Shown piece by piece: positions 26,730-40,340 of a stretch of 64,000 bases of DNA (positions are counted from its first letter, which is position 1; the number at the start of each line of letters is the position of its first letter). Source of the DNA: Breviolum minutum Mf 1.05b.01 (Eukaryota; Sar; Dinophyceae; Suessiales; Symbiodiniaceae); assembly GCA_000507305.1 (NCBI GenBank), contig DF239871.1:1-64000 (forward strand). Direction: 5' to 3'. The translations under genes were made by a program, and so were the position numbers. The notes beneath the pieces were generated by a model that saw only the letters and a program-made list of their open reading frames with translations, searched no databases and was not told where the DNA came from.

Positions 26730-27257
26730 TCATAGAAAGCATTTTGTCAGGTCCCTCTCATGCATCAGAACAGCCAGCATCAATGGTCTCGTGGGTCTCA
26801 TACAAGCGCTCCTGATCTCGTTCATCACATGCATGGCGTGAGGCCAGCGGCGCTGTCGCGCAACGGCGCTGATGCTCGCCGCATAGCAAGCTATATCCAC
26901 CTGTAGTTGCAATGCCAACACCCTGGGATGTTTAGCTTCCTTTTTGTCCCAACGTTGGCATCAGACATTCTTGCTCCTTGGAAACATAAGCATCCTGTGG
27001 CACCATTGTTTCATGTGGTGTGGAAACACTATCACGTACAGTTGTACATCAATGTTTCTGTTATTTTGTTCTTTTGGGCTTTGATCTGCCTGTAGACGTT
27101 GTTGCTGCAGCTGCTCTCGAAGATGCAAGGCCTTTAGCCATTTGGAACCACGGTCACAGGCATTGATACTGGCACTATACGCGTAGGCATCCAGTTGGAG
27201 CGAGCTTATCGATGCTTCCCTTGGGAGCGAATAGTCAAAATTTGTTGAGATGACCAA
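26730..27257 (-). CDS. PPR exon pair joined by a GC-AG intron
   Basis: The exon ending at 27090 contains DAYAYSASINACDRGSKW then LKALHLREQLQQQRLQ. The next begins at 26900 with VDIACYAASISAVARQRRW then PHAMHVMNEI. Joined directly they make an uninterrupted repeat pair. The 189-base intron starts GC and ends AG, and CTACAGG is present at both splice sites, so the cut can slide within the repeat. This is a clean example of the intron type found throughout the window. Role inferred from family: RNA binding in an organelle. Confidence 0.75.
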
Positions 27258-27315
27258 AAACAGTGAGTTGGACTTTTGAAGATGGCGACATGTCCTTCAG
27301 GACTTCATTGTCAAG

Positions 27316-30240
27316 TTACTCCAAAGATTGGAGGCAGCTCTTCCATTTCGACGCCCTGCCAGCAGAGCTAAGGCTCCTGGATGTTGTGTGTGTTGGGTGC
27401 CGCTTCCGAAAAAACCGTGATCCATGACCCAACTGACATCTCATTGAGGAAACTGGGCCCACATCTATCACTATCCGCCTGTCTTTGTTGCATAAAATGC
27501 CTTCATCATCCTTCATCTATCCTTCATCCTATGAACTTCTGCACCTTCTGCAAAGCAAGCGAACATCTCCTTCCTCAACCCCTCTCACATTCCAGTCACT
27601 CCGGTGTACCATCCTGGTGAACTGCAAGAGTTCGTCGTTGGCCATGGCCACAATTTCCAGCCATGGGCTCGACACCTTTGTGGAGGGGTTACGAAACAAC
27701 ATCACAACAGTGGAATGTTAGACAAATTCAAACTACAGTATCAAGCAATATCATATATCATATATCCAAACCAATAACCAAAGAAAAAATGATTCATGCT
27801 AGGGTATGGGGCATTTTTCTCTTTTTTTTGAACTGATCTATGGTGCGGAGACTTGAGTGAAACACTGTCAGAATAGGGAAATCGTGTCACTCACTTCAAA
27901 TCATTCGCCGTAGATCCACCCAGTGGCCTCACTCTGTCCGTGCTTGCCATGTTTGGCCCAAGAACCTGCAAGAATGGATGGCTCATGTGGCTGAAATGGA
28001 AAATGCAGATCAACAAATATAAATGCTATGAATATATATGATTGAATATGTATGAATGCCAATCTCATCAAATCTCCAATTTCCAAGCTTTTGACCAATT
28101 CATACCTGCCGTATGAACTACATCCTATTCACTACAAAACTGGCTGATGCCTTCCCTACCTGGGACGAATCCCGAAGGAACATGCACGACTAGAAGACGA
28201 CTTTGGCTTGGATGCGAAACGAGGTGATTTCAGTGGAGTGCAGAGCTGGGTAAATGCCGATGTAAAACAAGTTGAAACATGACATGAGGAACTGCAAAGT
28301 GATTGCAAACTTCCATGCTTGATTTTTTTATAGAAAGCTCATCATGGTAGTTTCTCGGAGTAGATTTCACATGGTTGACACATGCTGCTTGTCTGTGATA
28401 TCCTTCAGATTGCAAACGAAGGACACCATTGAAAAAACCAGCTGCGAAGGTGAAGCTATGTGAAGCTCGTGAACTCACACAGTGCTGGCTTTCCTGTTCA
28501 CCTGGGGACTGTGATGACCAAATCATCCAAATTCATGTCACAGCAACAACGACATGAAACTGAAAGAACTGAAAGAACTGAAACAACAACATACTGTACA
28601 CACTTGAAACTTCAAACACAAACTTTGGATTTAGTCCAAATCTCCTTGATTTCTACTTTGCCTCTCGGCCAGCTCAAAGTCTGTTTCTTTGGAGCAAAAG
28701 CAAATAAAGGTCAGACCACTCATGACGCTATTATACTATTAATATCATCTATTTTCATTGTTTTTCCGACTTTTCGATCCTTTTCCTATCTTTCCTCGCG
28801 TCCTAGAGGCCTCGAGGTTGCATTCAATCGTCACCTGCGCCGTGAAGCTTGGAGCTTTGTGGGGCAGATCCAGGCAGGCATTCTACCGAAGCTGGTATCC
28901 ACGCTTATATAAAACTCAGTTACACTTGATCAAATACTTGAACAAAGTGGGTGTACGATATTGGCTTGTATTTTGGTGTGTTAAGGTGTGCTCACATGAG
29001 CTATATAATCATACAAATTCTTGTTCTTATACATGATCCAATCTCCTGTTACTGATGCTTACCTTCTTACAGGACAGTGTCCACCCTTTTCCATCGTTCA
29101 ACCTTAGAAGCATTTCCAGCCGTCCATCACGTGATTTTTTCTCGGACTGTTTGCGACAGCGGAAACGACGGGATGAAGTTGCAATCTTGCAACCCCCGCA
29201 CTGAAACCTGAGCTGAGCCGGAGTTCAGCTTCCCGGACGACCTGGGATGCCCCCTTTTCTCTTGTTCGTCGCACCAATTGCAGCGTTTCATGTTTCTTTT
29301 GATGTGCTGGGCTTCAAGAGCGATTGGCACTGGCTTGTGGACTGCTGGTTTCTTGATGCTTCAGATTATTTGCTCAGAATATCTCGGAAGGCAATTTTGC
29401 TAAAGTAAATTGCACAAAAAAGATCTCGTCCATCAACACAAATCGACCACAAAAAATATGCGATACACGATTAGCAATGGAACAACATTGCTGATTGCAA
29501 GACGCAACATGTACAATTACCATCTACGGCACTGCGTTGAGTCATAGTCCCTGCGTCCAAAGATCCCGTAACTTCTACCTTGAATCTGGAAGCTGTGATT
29601 GCCGCCGTCGCCCGGGTCTGAACGGACGGAACATCAACAGTATTTAATAAATGGCCGCTGAAGTACCGCTGATGTGTCATTGAAGACTCTGTGCCGAAAA
29701 AGGACAGCATCGTGACAGCATGGTAATCTCTCGCTGAAAGTGCAAATGCTTGTTCTGTGCACAGACTCGATCCAGTGCAGCCTCTCTCTCTCAATGTATA
29801 TCAAATACATGTAATCTATCAATTTCAATATATATATACGTATATATACTGTACGTAGTATATTTGAAACACAGGAAAGCTGACCAGTTCTGCGCAGTTC
29901 ATTCTCGGTGTGGACAATTGGGAGGTATATAATTTGTTTTTCTAGCATCTCAAATTTCACACTTGGGAACCATACTTGGCACAACTTCAGCTTCTCTTTT
30001 GGGGATTCAGATTCCATGATTGAAATTGTGTGAAACAAAATTTGCAGAATTCAATTTCTCACCATGTTCTCCTGTTGGGCGAGAGATTACACCATCAAAT
30101 GCTCACAGCGGTTGCTCCCAGGCCATTTCCAATGTACAATCATTGGTAGGGCTGGAGCGTGAAAATTCTCCACGCAGCATGGGTGCTTGGAGCAATTCCG
30201 CCGGTCTTGGAAGATTAGGCAGGACAGGCAAAATGTCATT
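27316..30240 (-). CDS. Mixed PPR-like and unidentified exons
   Basis: Minus-strand coding-like segments: ALALLAGRRNGRAASNLW after TCCAG (about 27385-27320), SPWLEIVAMANDELLQFTRM (about 27670-27610), VTIECNLEASRTRGKI after GCGCAG (about 28840-28790), an open frame near 29.5-29.75 kb (VPSVQTRATAAITASRF) and WPNDILPVLPNLPRPAELL ending at TGA (about 30245-30105). The first and third resemble PPR units; the others are coding-like without a family. Edges are approximate and this stretch is less certain than 24-27.3 kb. Confidence 0.4.
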
Positions 30241-30792
30241 TGGCCAGTGACCAGTGAGAAACACAAACTTTACACATACCGCACATATATACTAGTATAT
30301 GATATAATAATACATATATTGAAAGTTCTCAGAATATATCGTAATATACTATTACATACGGACAATAATGACAATGACAATGGCAAGAAATCTAGTAATA
30401 GTGATAATATATGATAATGACTTTTAACAATAATGCCTTAAGCATAATGGTAAGAATACTAACAACAATCATATTGAACAGTAGTAATCTCAATATACGA
30501 AGGGTATCACATACCTATCTTTTCAACACCTGCTAGTTTTTACGGCCAAGGACTTCTCTGTCGCTCTGAACACCAGTGGTTTCTTCTGCCTTCGCCGGGC
30601 ATCGCTCTGCGGTTGCCCTGGTCGAAGGAAAACCAGTGGCATTCATCGCCCATCGAATTCCTGGCGGTCATTGCTGGCTGTACTGACCTTATCTGGTGGC
30701 CACTTGTGTTGACAGGGAGGAAAACGGCGATGAAAACTGCCGCAACCCAGGACCCAAGAGAGATCAACAAACAAATCTTCCACATGAACTTA

Positions 30793-33700
30793 TCATCTCC
30801 ATCCATACCGCATTCGTATCCATCCATCTATCACTGCCGGATTGCTTCTCAAAACCTGCCTCCTTGCTCTGACTGAGTTTGCCACGTATAAAAGTCCGCC
30901 TAGGATCTGTGCAACTGCCACGGGCACCTGAGGAGAACATGAGAAATTGACAAATATCCTCAACTGGCAGCAAGATCGGTGAAGCTCTGTCGTTGCCGAA
31001 GACCTTTAGTTGACCTACAACATGCATTTTTGTGACAATTTCATGACCCCCCCCCCTTTATCATGTTTTATCCGTACGTTCTGTGATCAGGAAACTTCAT
31101 CTGAATAGGATGTTTCATAATTGAACCAAAAAATTCAATGGGGCGGATTTGCTAATACGAACACTTGCTAGGTAAGTCCGCATGTGTCGAATCTGCCATT
31201 GTCTCTTTCCAAGAGAGCAATTTGTGGATTCACATAGAACTCAGACGTTGATTGATGCGATGCAACCACTCTGCCATCCAGAATGATATCCATTTCATTT
31301 TTAGATGATTGTAATTGCATGTGTCATTAGTCTTTGTGCAATCAACGCACTATTCGCCTTTCTGAAACTGGAAGCATTTGAGTTGAAGTATGTTGAAGTC
31401 CTATAGGACTCATCGGTTCCTTCTGAGGATGGCACAAAGAGTCCCATGGAGAAGGAACCCGTTTGATCAATGAGATGACCAATATATTCAATCACCGGAA
31501 TTGGTGCGATGGCTCCTTTTCTTCAAACATGAAACATGAGCACGACGGAAAGGATAGGGCCGTAAAAAGCAATCAGAAAATCACAGGTGGTCAAAACCTA
31601 TGTATATATATAAACATCTATCAACCAATGTTAGCGTTGGAATTTTTGTTCAATATTCCTGGCCTCTGGTTACTTGGCGTTGTTACCCTCACTGAATAAA
31701 GTAGTTTGGAAGAGAAAAAGCAGCTGACCTTCAGTGGGGAACTGCTTGGAGCATTTGGAAAAAGTTGGCTAAGCGGCTAAACCATCGCGATTCACAGAGA
31801 ATGATTATATAAATTCAAGCCGCTTGGCGCTGAAGGTGAGCAATTCGGCTGTTTCCAAAGGATATCAAAAGAGTACTTTTGAAAACACGTGCAATAAGAC
31901 AAAGGTGCAAACAAGATGCCGGAAAACAACGAGGGAAAGTAGAATCAAACAATATCAAACGCATAAAGAGTGAAACACTTAAACGTGGAAAACCATGCAA
32001 CAAAAGACAAACAGTTTGTAAAGCTATGGACTTCAAAGCTACGAACTTCAACATAGCACACAATCAAACATTGGACACTAGACCAGGAGCAGAAATCACA
32101 TGTAAGCCGCGAGACTGCATTTTCAGGTCTTCTGCATTCGTATTTATTTCATTTATCCACGCTATCTGGTGTTCTGCATTTTTCTTTCATGTTCATTATG
32201 TGTCTTTGATTCATCACCATTTTGCAAAATATCTTGACAAAACAAAATGACACAAAATACCCGGAATATTCTCGTATTAGATGATCTTCTAGACACTTAA
32301 AGAATTGTTGATATGCACATTCTTCCGCAACATGTCAAGCTCTATACCAGCTGGGTCAAGCACATAACATTTGCCCCAGTCATGCGACTAGCGTTTTTTT
32401 TTTCATCATAGCTTTGGGATTTATTTGGTTTATTTTCAATCCAATGATCCAGCTGTTCAGGATCCTCATAATTTAGACAAACATGCTGACACCGCTCCTG
32501 CAGTGGAGGACAAAGCCAACAAGGCCTTGGTGGATGACAGGTCTTTCACCATTGAATCTTTCTTTTGGTAAAGGTGAAAACTAAGGGTGATTCAACTATA
32601 AATCTTGATTCTTTGGAGTACTTGTGTGTTTTAGATAATTAGAAAAAATAGTAGTAGATGCCATTGCGAACAGTGAGGCCACCAAAAGTTTGAGATTCTG
32701 TGAATGTCTTGGCTTCATCATGCCTTCTTCATGGTGCGCAAAAATCAAACCTTTATCCCTTGATACATTCGATACATTGAGATATTTTGAATGTGATTCA
32801 CCTGTGCTCTTCAACCCGCTCCAGCTTCATCTTCAACCCCTGGGTGTCCCTGTCTCCAGCGTAACGTGGGCTGAGATCCGCATGAGTGCAGAAGAGCCCC
32901 GCACGGTCGCCAGCTTTTAGAGTAGTCGCCAAGATCAACAGGCTTACCTTCAGATGCTTTGTGATTCCAGCGGTTCTGTCAAGACAAATCCATATACTTT
33001 CAATCTCATTGGTGGTAGCTTATCTCTATATACACGATTCCTACTTGTTTGATCCAAGGAATTGTTTGATCAAAGTTGTACATATTACATACATATTACA
33101 GTACTGTATATATTTGTATGTCTCTGGAAATACCGGTGGCAAGAACTACAGAGATCATATCGCATTTGTATCACTAAATGCTACGTGGACCAAAAGTCTT
33201 GAAAGATGATGCAAATGACCCTTCATTCTTGTGGACCAAAAGATGCACAACCGTGGAGCACTCTTTTTACAAGCGTCAGCTCATCCACGCTTGTGCTTCG
33301 ATTAGCAAACTTCACAAAAAAGACAATCTCACATTCAAGTCCCCCAAATATAGACCTTGGACCCCTGGCCTGTGCAACGGTTCCTGGCGAGAAATTATGC
33401 AATCCATTCTTTGGTCGGACTAAGAGGATTTGTGAACTGCACATCTAAAACAAGTGAGGACCAAATTCAATCATTTTCATGCAGGGAGCTCAATTTGTCG
33501 TTCAAACTGACGACAGTATGCGACAGTCTAAAGTAGAGTAAACACACCATCTTTCCTACTATCCAACAATCTGACTAGCCTTTGTTCTCACACCTGTTCA
33601 TATCACATGCATAGCTGTCCTAGCGATGGTCCCATGGTGGCATTCACGATCATGCACACTGCAGGTCCAAAGAAGGCCACTCCTGAAACAGTGTGTCCAA

Positions 33701-36700
33701 GGAAAGCATTTAGCCCTTAGAGGCAAGATGTACCAAGCTGCTCGATGACCTAGTGCCCCCTCTGGCTATTGTTGATGGGAAAGAGCACATGGAAGGCGTA
33801 TCTACATGTACCGAATGTTTCTTGGGCATAGAAAAAGTATTCAGCAGCCTCTCAGTTTTTCCCTGCGCACCTTGGAAGACTTTCCTCAAAGTCGAGAGTT
33901 CCCAACCTTTGGATGAGAGTTTGGCTTGCAATGGAATCTCATGAAAATCCACAGTTCCATCCAGTTCTATTCTCATAAGTTTTCAGGAACAATCACTACA
34001 GACTTCAATCTTTTTTCCGCCTTCCATTCCTCTCAGCTTACGTGTTTCAACAGCCGCACCGGCACCTGGAATCTGCAGGGCACCCGGCCATCCTCCAAAA
34101 GCTTATCTGCAAGTTTACCCACTCCGAGGCTGGCAATAGCACCGAAGAGGTAAGGGAGGAAGGCGCAAAAGCCAGCCAGTTCAATATTCAAACCAACTCC
34201 TGGCCATTTTTGAATAGGATTTAGAAAGACTCAGATTTGATTCGATTCAAAAAAAACTGTATATATTTATATATGTGATGCAAATATAATTTTGTACAAA
34301 TACACTTTAATATATAGAAGATATACTGATGATTGATATCAAAATGAATCACTGGACCATCACCGCCAGCATCAACAAGAGCATCCATGGAAACAAAGAT
34401 AAATTCAGACAATAAATATGTATATATGAACACGTACACATAAACAGATCTTGAATGTTCCATTGTGCATTTTAGATTTAACAAAATGTAACAATGTATA
34501 ATATAATGTGCTGAAAAGGTTGCATTTACTAATCGTGGATAATAATGCCAAAACATAATCATTAACTATCGTAATTCACTTTCAAACATCCAAGACGTCA
34601 TCCTGATGATATTTGCATTTTGGTGCTTCTTTGCCACGCATTTGGAACAGCTGTAAGGTCCTCTGCTGAAGAAGGTTGGCATCCAAGTCAATAGCGAATA
34701 GAAAGCAATATTGCCTCAATGGACAAAAAGCACCAACACACACAAACACCCCAAAGTGCAGCAGGCATTTTGGACACTTCAAAGCCTTTTAATCTTTTTT
34801 GTCTTGACTGCATTGCTAGGAAATCTATGGAAATCTTAACTTCTGATAGTCAACAAGTGTACTTTAATGGCAGTGATAATTTTAGAACTTAATAGGACCG
34901 ATTACTGCTTGATTCTTCCACTGCCAAGCCATCAACTCCAAACCCCTGATAGATTTCAAGCAGAAACCACCAAAAATTTGTATGAACAAGTATCATAACG
35001 ACTGTGTCCCCCTCCCGTCCCACCACATCTTTCATCTCCTCACCTTGGCACACTCAACATCTTCCACGAAAACGGCCAAGTGACTCATTGCATGACAGGC
35101 CACCACAGACCAAACGGATGGATTGCGCAAGATTTCGTCCCATGGCACACTTCCTGTACAAAAATTAAAAGGACTGAAAATGGCCGAAACACGTTGATGT
35201 GCTGAATGTGTGTGAGTGTATAGTGAACTACAGTACCAAGAAGCTGAGGTGAGCTGAAGGAAAATTCAATGTCGGATCTAGAAACTTGCCGTTCACAGGT
35301 CTCTTTGGAATCCCGCAGGTGTCAAATCTGTTCCATCAGTGCAAATGGACAATTGATCTACCAATACAATCCAAACATCAATGGAATTGATTACTTGGTC
35401 ATATTTGATTCTGAGACTCGGTTCATGTCTGTGATTCCTTTTCCGCTTCCCTCTCTACACTTCTGTCTTATTGTCTTATCGGATTGGATCAAATTGCATC
35501 CCTCCCCCACCATGGTCTCCTTCTGCTTCCTCGCTTTCAGACTTCTGGTAGCCCAGTGTTGGGGCGATAGATGCCCACCATCCAGTCCACAAAAGTCCTG
35601 ACCAATGCACAGAACATCCCAATACACGAATTTAATTCGAGAAGTCTCGACTGGGTCTCCTTTCCATGTCCTGGGATCCATGCTTTTTGGGACTCATCCA
35701 AGGCAATAGTCAGAAGACTTTCCAACTAAGAGTCCTGATGGATTTAGTGGATTTTTGGATTCCGTGTAATTATAAACCATCCTCTTTCAGGCTTCACACT
35801 ACAGGTCACATCAAACCATCTGACTGGTGCAGCTCGACCCGCGCCTGCAGCAGCAAAGGCCCAGAACACAAAGGGCCATCCAAATTGACTGGGCCAAGTG
35901 TGCTTGTCTAGGATAATTGATGGGGGTTGACAAAGGTTTTGTTGTTGCACCAAAATCTTTGGGAAATCTCGCTTCAACAAGATTAAGGTACAAGCGGGTA
36001 CAAGCATGTTGCTTGCGTAGTAAGATCTGGCCAAAGCATACTCATTCACTTTGAGTGGAAACTCATTAGATCATTTCATCAAAGGCATCTACATACATCT
36101 ACTATCCCTTCATCTTCCTGACAAATTGCAGCTGAACCTCCTGCCAAGTCACTCGATCAGGAATGGGCACAACAACAAGCCCAAACCAACACCTGAGGGA
36201 GTGAACCGACAGCAGGTAAGCTCTCCCGACAAAAATCAACATGAAAGAATAAAATGATGAAATATATTATATCATGATATCATGATATCCAACAAAAAGA
36301 ATCTCCCTTTTTTACAGTGCATTCTGGGTTCCGTGTTGCGTATGGAAGCGTACAAATTTTGTTCACGGAGTGGTCGCGTTTCGGACATCATCAGGTGTTG
36401 TAAGTTATCATAGCATGTAGAAGTACCAAACATGTGCTGGATGCACCAAGTTTTCTATCTTTTCCTGTAAGGCGACGGCCTGTCGTGGATCCTGCATAGA
36501 CCTTGCAGTGCTTTCGATTTAACCCCAGAGTTAAGAATGCAGGAAATGCACAGACTTGGAAGTTCGGTTTGAAGAACTAGTTTGGATATGATAGCTGGTT
36601 CACCTCATTGGTCCATGGGGTTTGACAGGCTGTGCATATACTTAGACCTTGTATACCCTATGTTCGAGCATATCAAGGTGAAATCAACAAATTACTAGTA

Positions 36701-39700
36701 GTAGTCATGAAAACATGCAAATAAAACACCTTCTGCTAAGAGCTTGGACTTGTTCTGGCGAACTGCCCATGAGAAAAAGAAACCAGCATTGCACTTGCTG
36801 TGATCCCCAGCAGTGCTGGTGCCGGAGGAACGCCGAGAATCGGGCAAAGTGCCTGGTGACCGATTAGGATGAATGGAATCATGCCATTTACTGGTGTCCA
36901 AGTTCATTGTGATTATTAGGCTACATGCTGTGACGTATACTGCACCAACCACGTCCTTCATTCTCGCATTGTTGGCCTGCCCAATTTTACCTTTCTGATT
37001 TTTGGGCAACTTTTTGAACCAAAGATGTTCCAATTTGGGTCTTCTGTTGTTCCCTGCCTAGGGAAGCTCCAACAGCTGGAACTCCCAAACCTGCAAAGCA
37101 GCAAACACTTGTTCTCTTCATGGCCAATGCGTGTCGAGATTTTCCATATCTTTTCAAGTAGAGCCTTTGACATGCCTTTTTTTCAGTCATGCACTTGATT
37201 GATTTGCAAGACTTTTGTAACCACCTCCAATCTCCGAAGTGATCCTGGCTGCATGTTGCAGCATGGCACCTTCCCCAAGGCCAACTAAGGCACGGCTCAG
37301 GCACAATAACCAAAGAGCTGCCTCTGGCAGGAAATCAAAAGAATCTGTGAGAATCAAGAGTGGACCTTTCCAACTTCTTTAACTTTTCTACCTATATCTA
37401 AATATGCTTGGACATGCTTGGTGGATTTTTGACTTGTCTCAAAAAGGGCTTGTCAGGTGGCATGATCCTCTATGATCGTTGAGAATTGAGTGGGCGAACA
37501 TAGCGCCTTTGAACAAACACACCCCGGCGCAACACAGAAATACATAGCATCCTCCAACAATACACTTCCAAGCGTTGTTGAGATTCCCATATTTGGCGCG
37601 GTGCCCAGTATATGCCTAATATAATGTAATACAGTAATACAGGATGTATGGTTGATAAAGAGGTTGAATATATAAATAAGAAAAAACATGAAACACCTGT
37701 TCTCGAATGTTGCGACGGACTCATTGCAGTCTTGTTGCCTAGCCATCTTCCAAAGATTCACTTTGAACACCCATTCCCGGAATTGAGGAGCCTGGGAATC
37801 GTTCAGGTATTGTAGTAATGCTGTGCCCAAGGTGCCAAGAGATTGGATAGCTACTCCCACACCCAGGACTGTGAAAGCTCCACCAGGCCTTGAGGTAGTG
37901 GATCTGATGCTGGAAACAAACAGGGTCCACCTTTGATTGGGATATGTTGGGAGAAGTTGAAATGCTAAAACTCTAAGGCACAACAGGCACAACAGAAAAG
38001 TTCAACATGTTCTGAGATTGATATTTTAGATACGACTCACATGTCAACCACATGAAAAACACGTTTAACACCACCTAATAGTGGCAAAGGTTCAAAGGTT
38101 CGACACCCGTGAGGAAAACTGCCGTACTGCCTTGGCATCTACTAGTCCAGAAAGGCAAGATTCTTGATTGATGATTTTGCTATATACACCCATCCGATTC
38201 ATGGAATTGTCAAAGTATTTGTCCATAGTTTGCCCCTTTTCAAGGGTTCCGTCGTCACTCATGAGTTCCGCTCAAAACTCCCGCAAAGCAGTGCTTGGCA
38301 AACTGTTTCAAGCGTCCGCAACGGAGCTTCCCCTCCAACCCCCCACCAATGCCATCCCTTTCCGCGAGAATATTCGCCCATCATCTCGCTGCGATACAGT
38401 AAGGAATGTCGCAGATGTGCATTGTAAAAATGCATGAAAGCGCGAGCTCGAAAGAACTCGAATGGCATACCAGCATGTTCTCAAACTCAGCGAGGTCGAG
38501 CAATTGCCTGCAATCTTCTCCACCTATAGCCATCCGACCGTCCTTAATGCACAAAAAGTCGCTCCTTCCCTTCTTGCAAGAAGGCTACTACTTGTCTCCG
38601 ATAGCAATGGCCCCTTCAATCCCATCAGATGGAAATTCTATAGATGTTCCTTTGGAAAAGCGAGTTTTTCCTTTGCCCTGTCAGTTTACTGGCAAATATA
38701 ATTGCAACAGGGGCTTGGAAGCAACGCGATGACAGGGAAGGTAAAAAATATGCAGCGCCAGAGCTAAATATGCAAAGAATCAAAGATAAGAGATATGCAA
38801 AGACCTAAAGGTACCAGTAAGATCCAGCAAGATCGGGTAAGGTCGGCCACAATGGCTCAGTCTCCTTGCCCGGAGGCGCGCGGCGGTATAGCTGCGAACG
38901 ACTGGCCAACTCCAGACAAGACGCGGGAGCAAAGTTGTGCGTACCAAACGAATTCGGAAGACGACCCAGGCTCTGTTGCAGTGCTTCTGAAGGAACTTCC
39001 TGGGAGCCCTCTTGAAACTTACATGTGACGTTACATGCAGTGAAATTCCGATGAAGAACTTCAAACGTTCAAATTTGAAACCCGTGAAATAACTCCTAAG
39101 GGCCTCCCCTCCAGCATGCCAGCCAGTTCCCACTGGGAAACCCCCAGCGAGCACCTTAGCGCATTGTCCCGCTGTCATACATCCCGGAATCAGGATGCGT
39201 TGGCCAAAAGGTTTCAACGTCGCAGCGTGTCTTGGGATAGACTTTGAGATCACGCATTTGCGACGTCCCAGCATGCGCCCCACACCCGGCCAATGGTGTG
39301 CGGAAGGGCCTGCCATCTGCTAACCCAATCCGTGGGTAGGGCTAAAAAGCTCAAAAGGCTTCTTCAAGCATTCTGGGGTCAGTCAACATGCCCAGGAAAA
39401 GATGGTAAACGATCTTGCTCTCATTGGCACTCTGCTTTATGGAGAAAGGGAAGTGCGTCCCTCCAATCTCCAAGAAATTCGCTATCTGTCACATTCTCTC
39501 ACCTGGGGAGCTTTGATTGCCAAGCAGCACATTCTGGATGAGCATTGCCCCAGGCAGCTGAGTCAACATGTAGCCCCAAAAGAAAGAGCTAGACGCAAAG
39601 CCAACATCGGCCTGAACAGCTTCATTAAAATATATAGCTGGTATCCATGACATTCACAAAAACCTGGCGTTTCAACTCACATGACATGGAGAAAGAAACT

Positions 39701-40340
39701 AGTTGCGACGAGTTCTATCAATCTTCTTCATTGCTATCTCCCTTTCTGCTTATATATATATTGTAGCATTGTAGGCGAATTAATAGAATGATATATATCA
39801 TTCTTATAATATATATGATCTTACAATCATATTATATAGGCAAATGCATTGAAATATCTTACACATATACCATAACTTAATTTACATACATTCATCTTAA
39901 AGCTTTTTTAAGCCTTAGGACAGGTACAACTGATGGTATCGACTCCCAGTTGCCTCGGATAAGCTGAAGCGATCTTGGATTGGAAGCACTGCAACGGACA
40001 AGTTCACCTTCACCAGGTAAGGCGAAGAAATGTTGTCTCACATTACGAGAGCAAATATGAGCAAATGTAGCCAATAGCTGCAGAACTCATGCTTTTCGGG
40101 GTTGTAAAGATGTTGATCAAATATACTTTAAATGTGAAATCTACCAGCCTTGATTTGTATAGGCATGTATTTGATGTAGGATTGATGTGGACCAGCCTTT
40201 ACTTTAAATGTATATGTAAAGATTCTCTTTGGAAACATCTCACAACTTGGTCTGTAAAGGTAACCAGGCTGCACCTTGTCCAAATCACAAAGGGCATAAG
40301 ACAGGAACAAGCCCAACCTCGTGAATGCACAAATGTAGTC
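30793..40340 (-). CDS. SLC17-like major facilitator (anion/phosphate cotransporter family), at least 16 exons
   Basis: Phase-compatible exons: 40340-40275, 40007-39954, 39611-39549, 39341-39310, 37888-37792, 37321-37225, one unresolved, 35902-35845, 35154-35092, 34714-34661, 34199-34089, 33906-33871, 33682-33607, 32975-32861, 32525-32483, 31512-31436 and 30927-30793 (stop). Joined, they restore SLC17/PHT4 landmarks in order: LDKVNLSVAVLP after helix 1, SSFFWGYMLTQLPG in helix 2, RALVGLGEGAM in helix 4, FGWPFVFWAF in helix 6, VPWDEILRNPSVW in the central loop, FYSLLTWMPTFFSRG in helix 7, PYLFGAIASLGVGKLADKL in helix 8, LSTLRKVFQG, HADLSPRYA in helix 10, and GHLIDQTGSF before the last helix. 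About 392 codons plus the unresolved exon; the N-terminal exon is not found. Family members move organic anions or phosphate across plasma, plastid or vesicle membranes; the substrate here cannot be read. Confidence 0.85.

Noticed and set aside
28460..28912. 150-codon plus-strand open frame
   Set aside because: No motif, Thr/Glu-rich low-complexity start, and a minus-strand PPR-like segment overlaps its 3' part.
31879..32250. Lys/Arg-rich plus-strand open frame of 123 codons
   Set aside because: It lies in the transporter intron between 32483 and 31512, is low-complexity and has no splice or family support.
35041..35154. Apparent frameshift after NPSVWSVV in the transporter
   Set aside because: A GC donor at TCAT|GCAATG (35092) joins in phase to the exon at 34714 and restores the family sequence, so no frameshift is needed.
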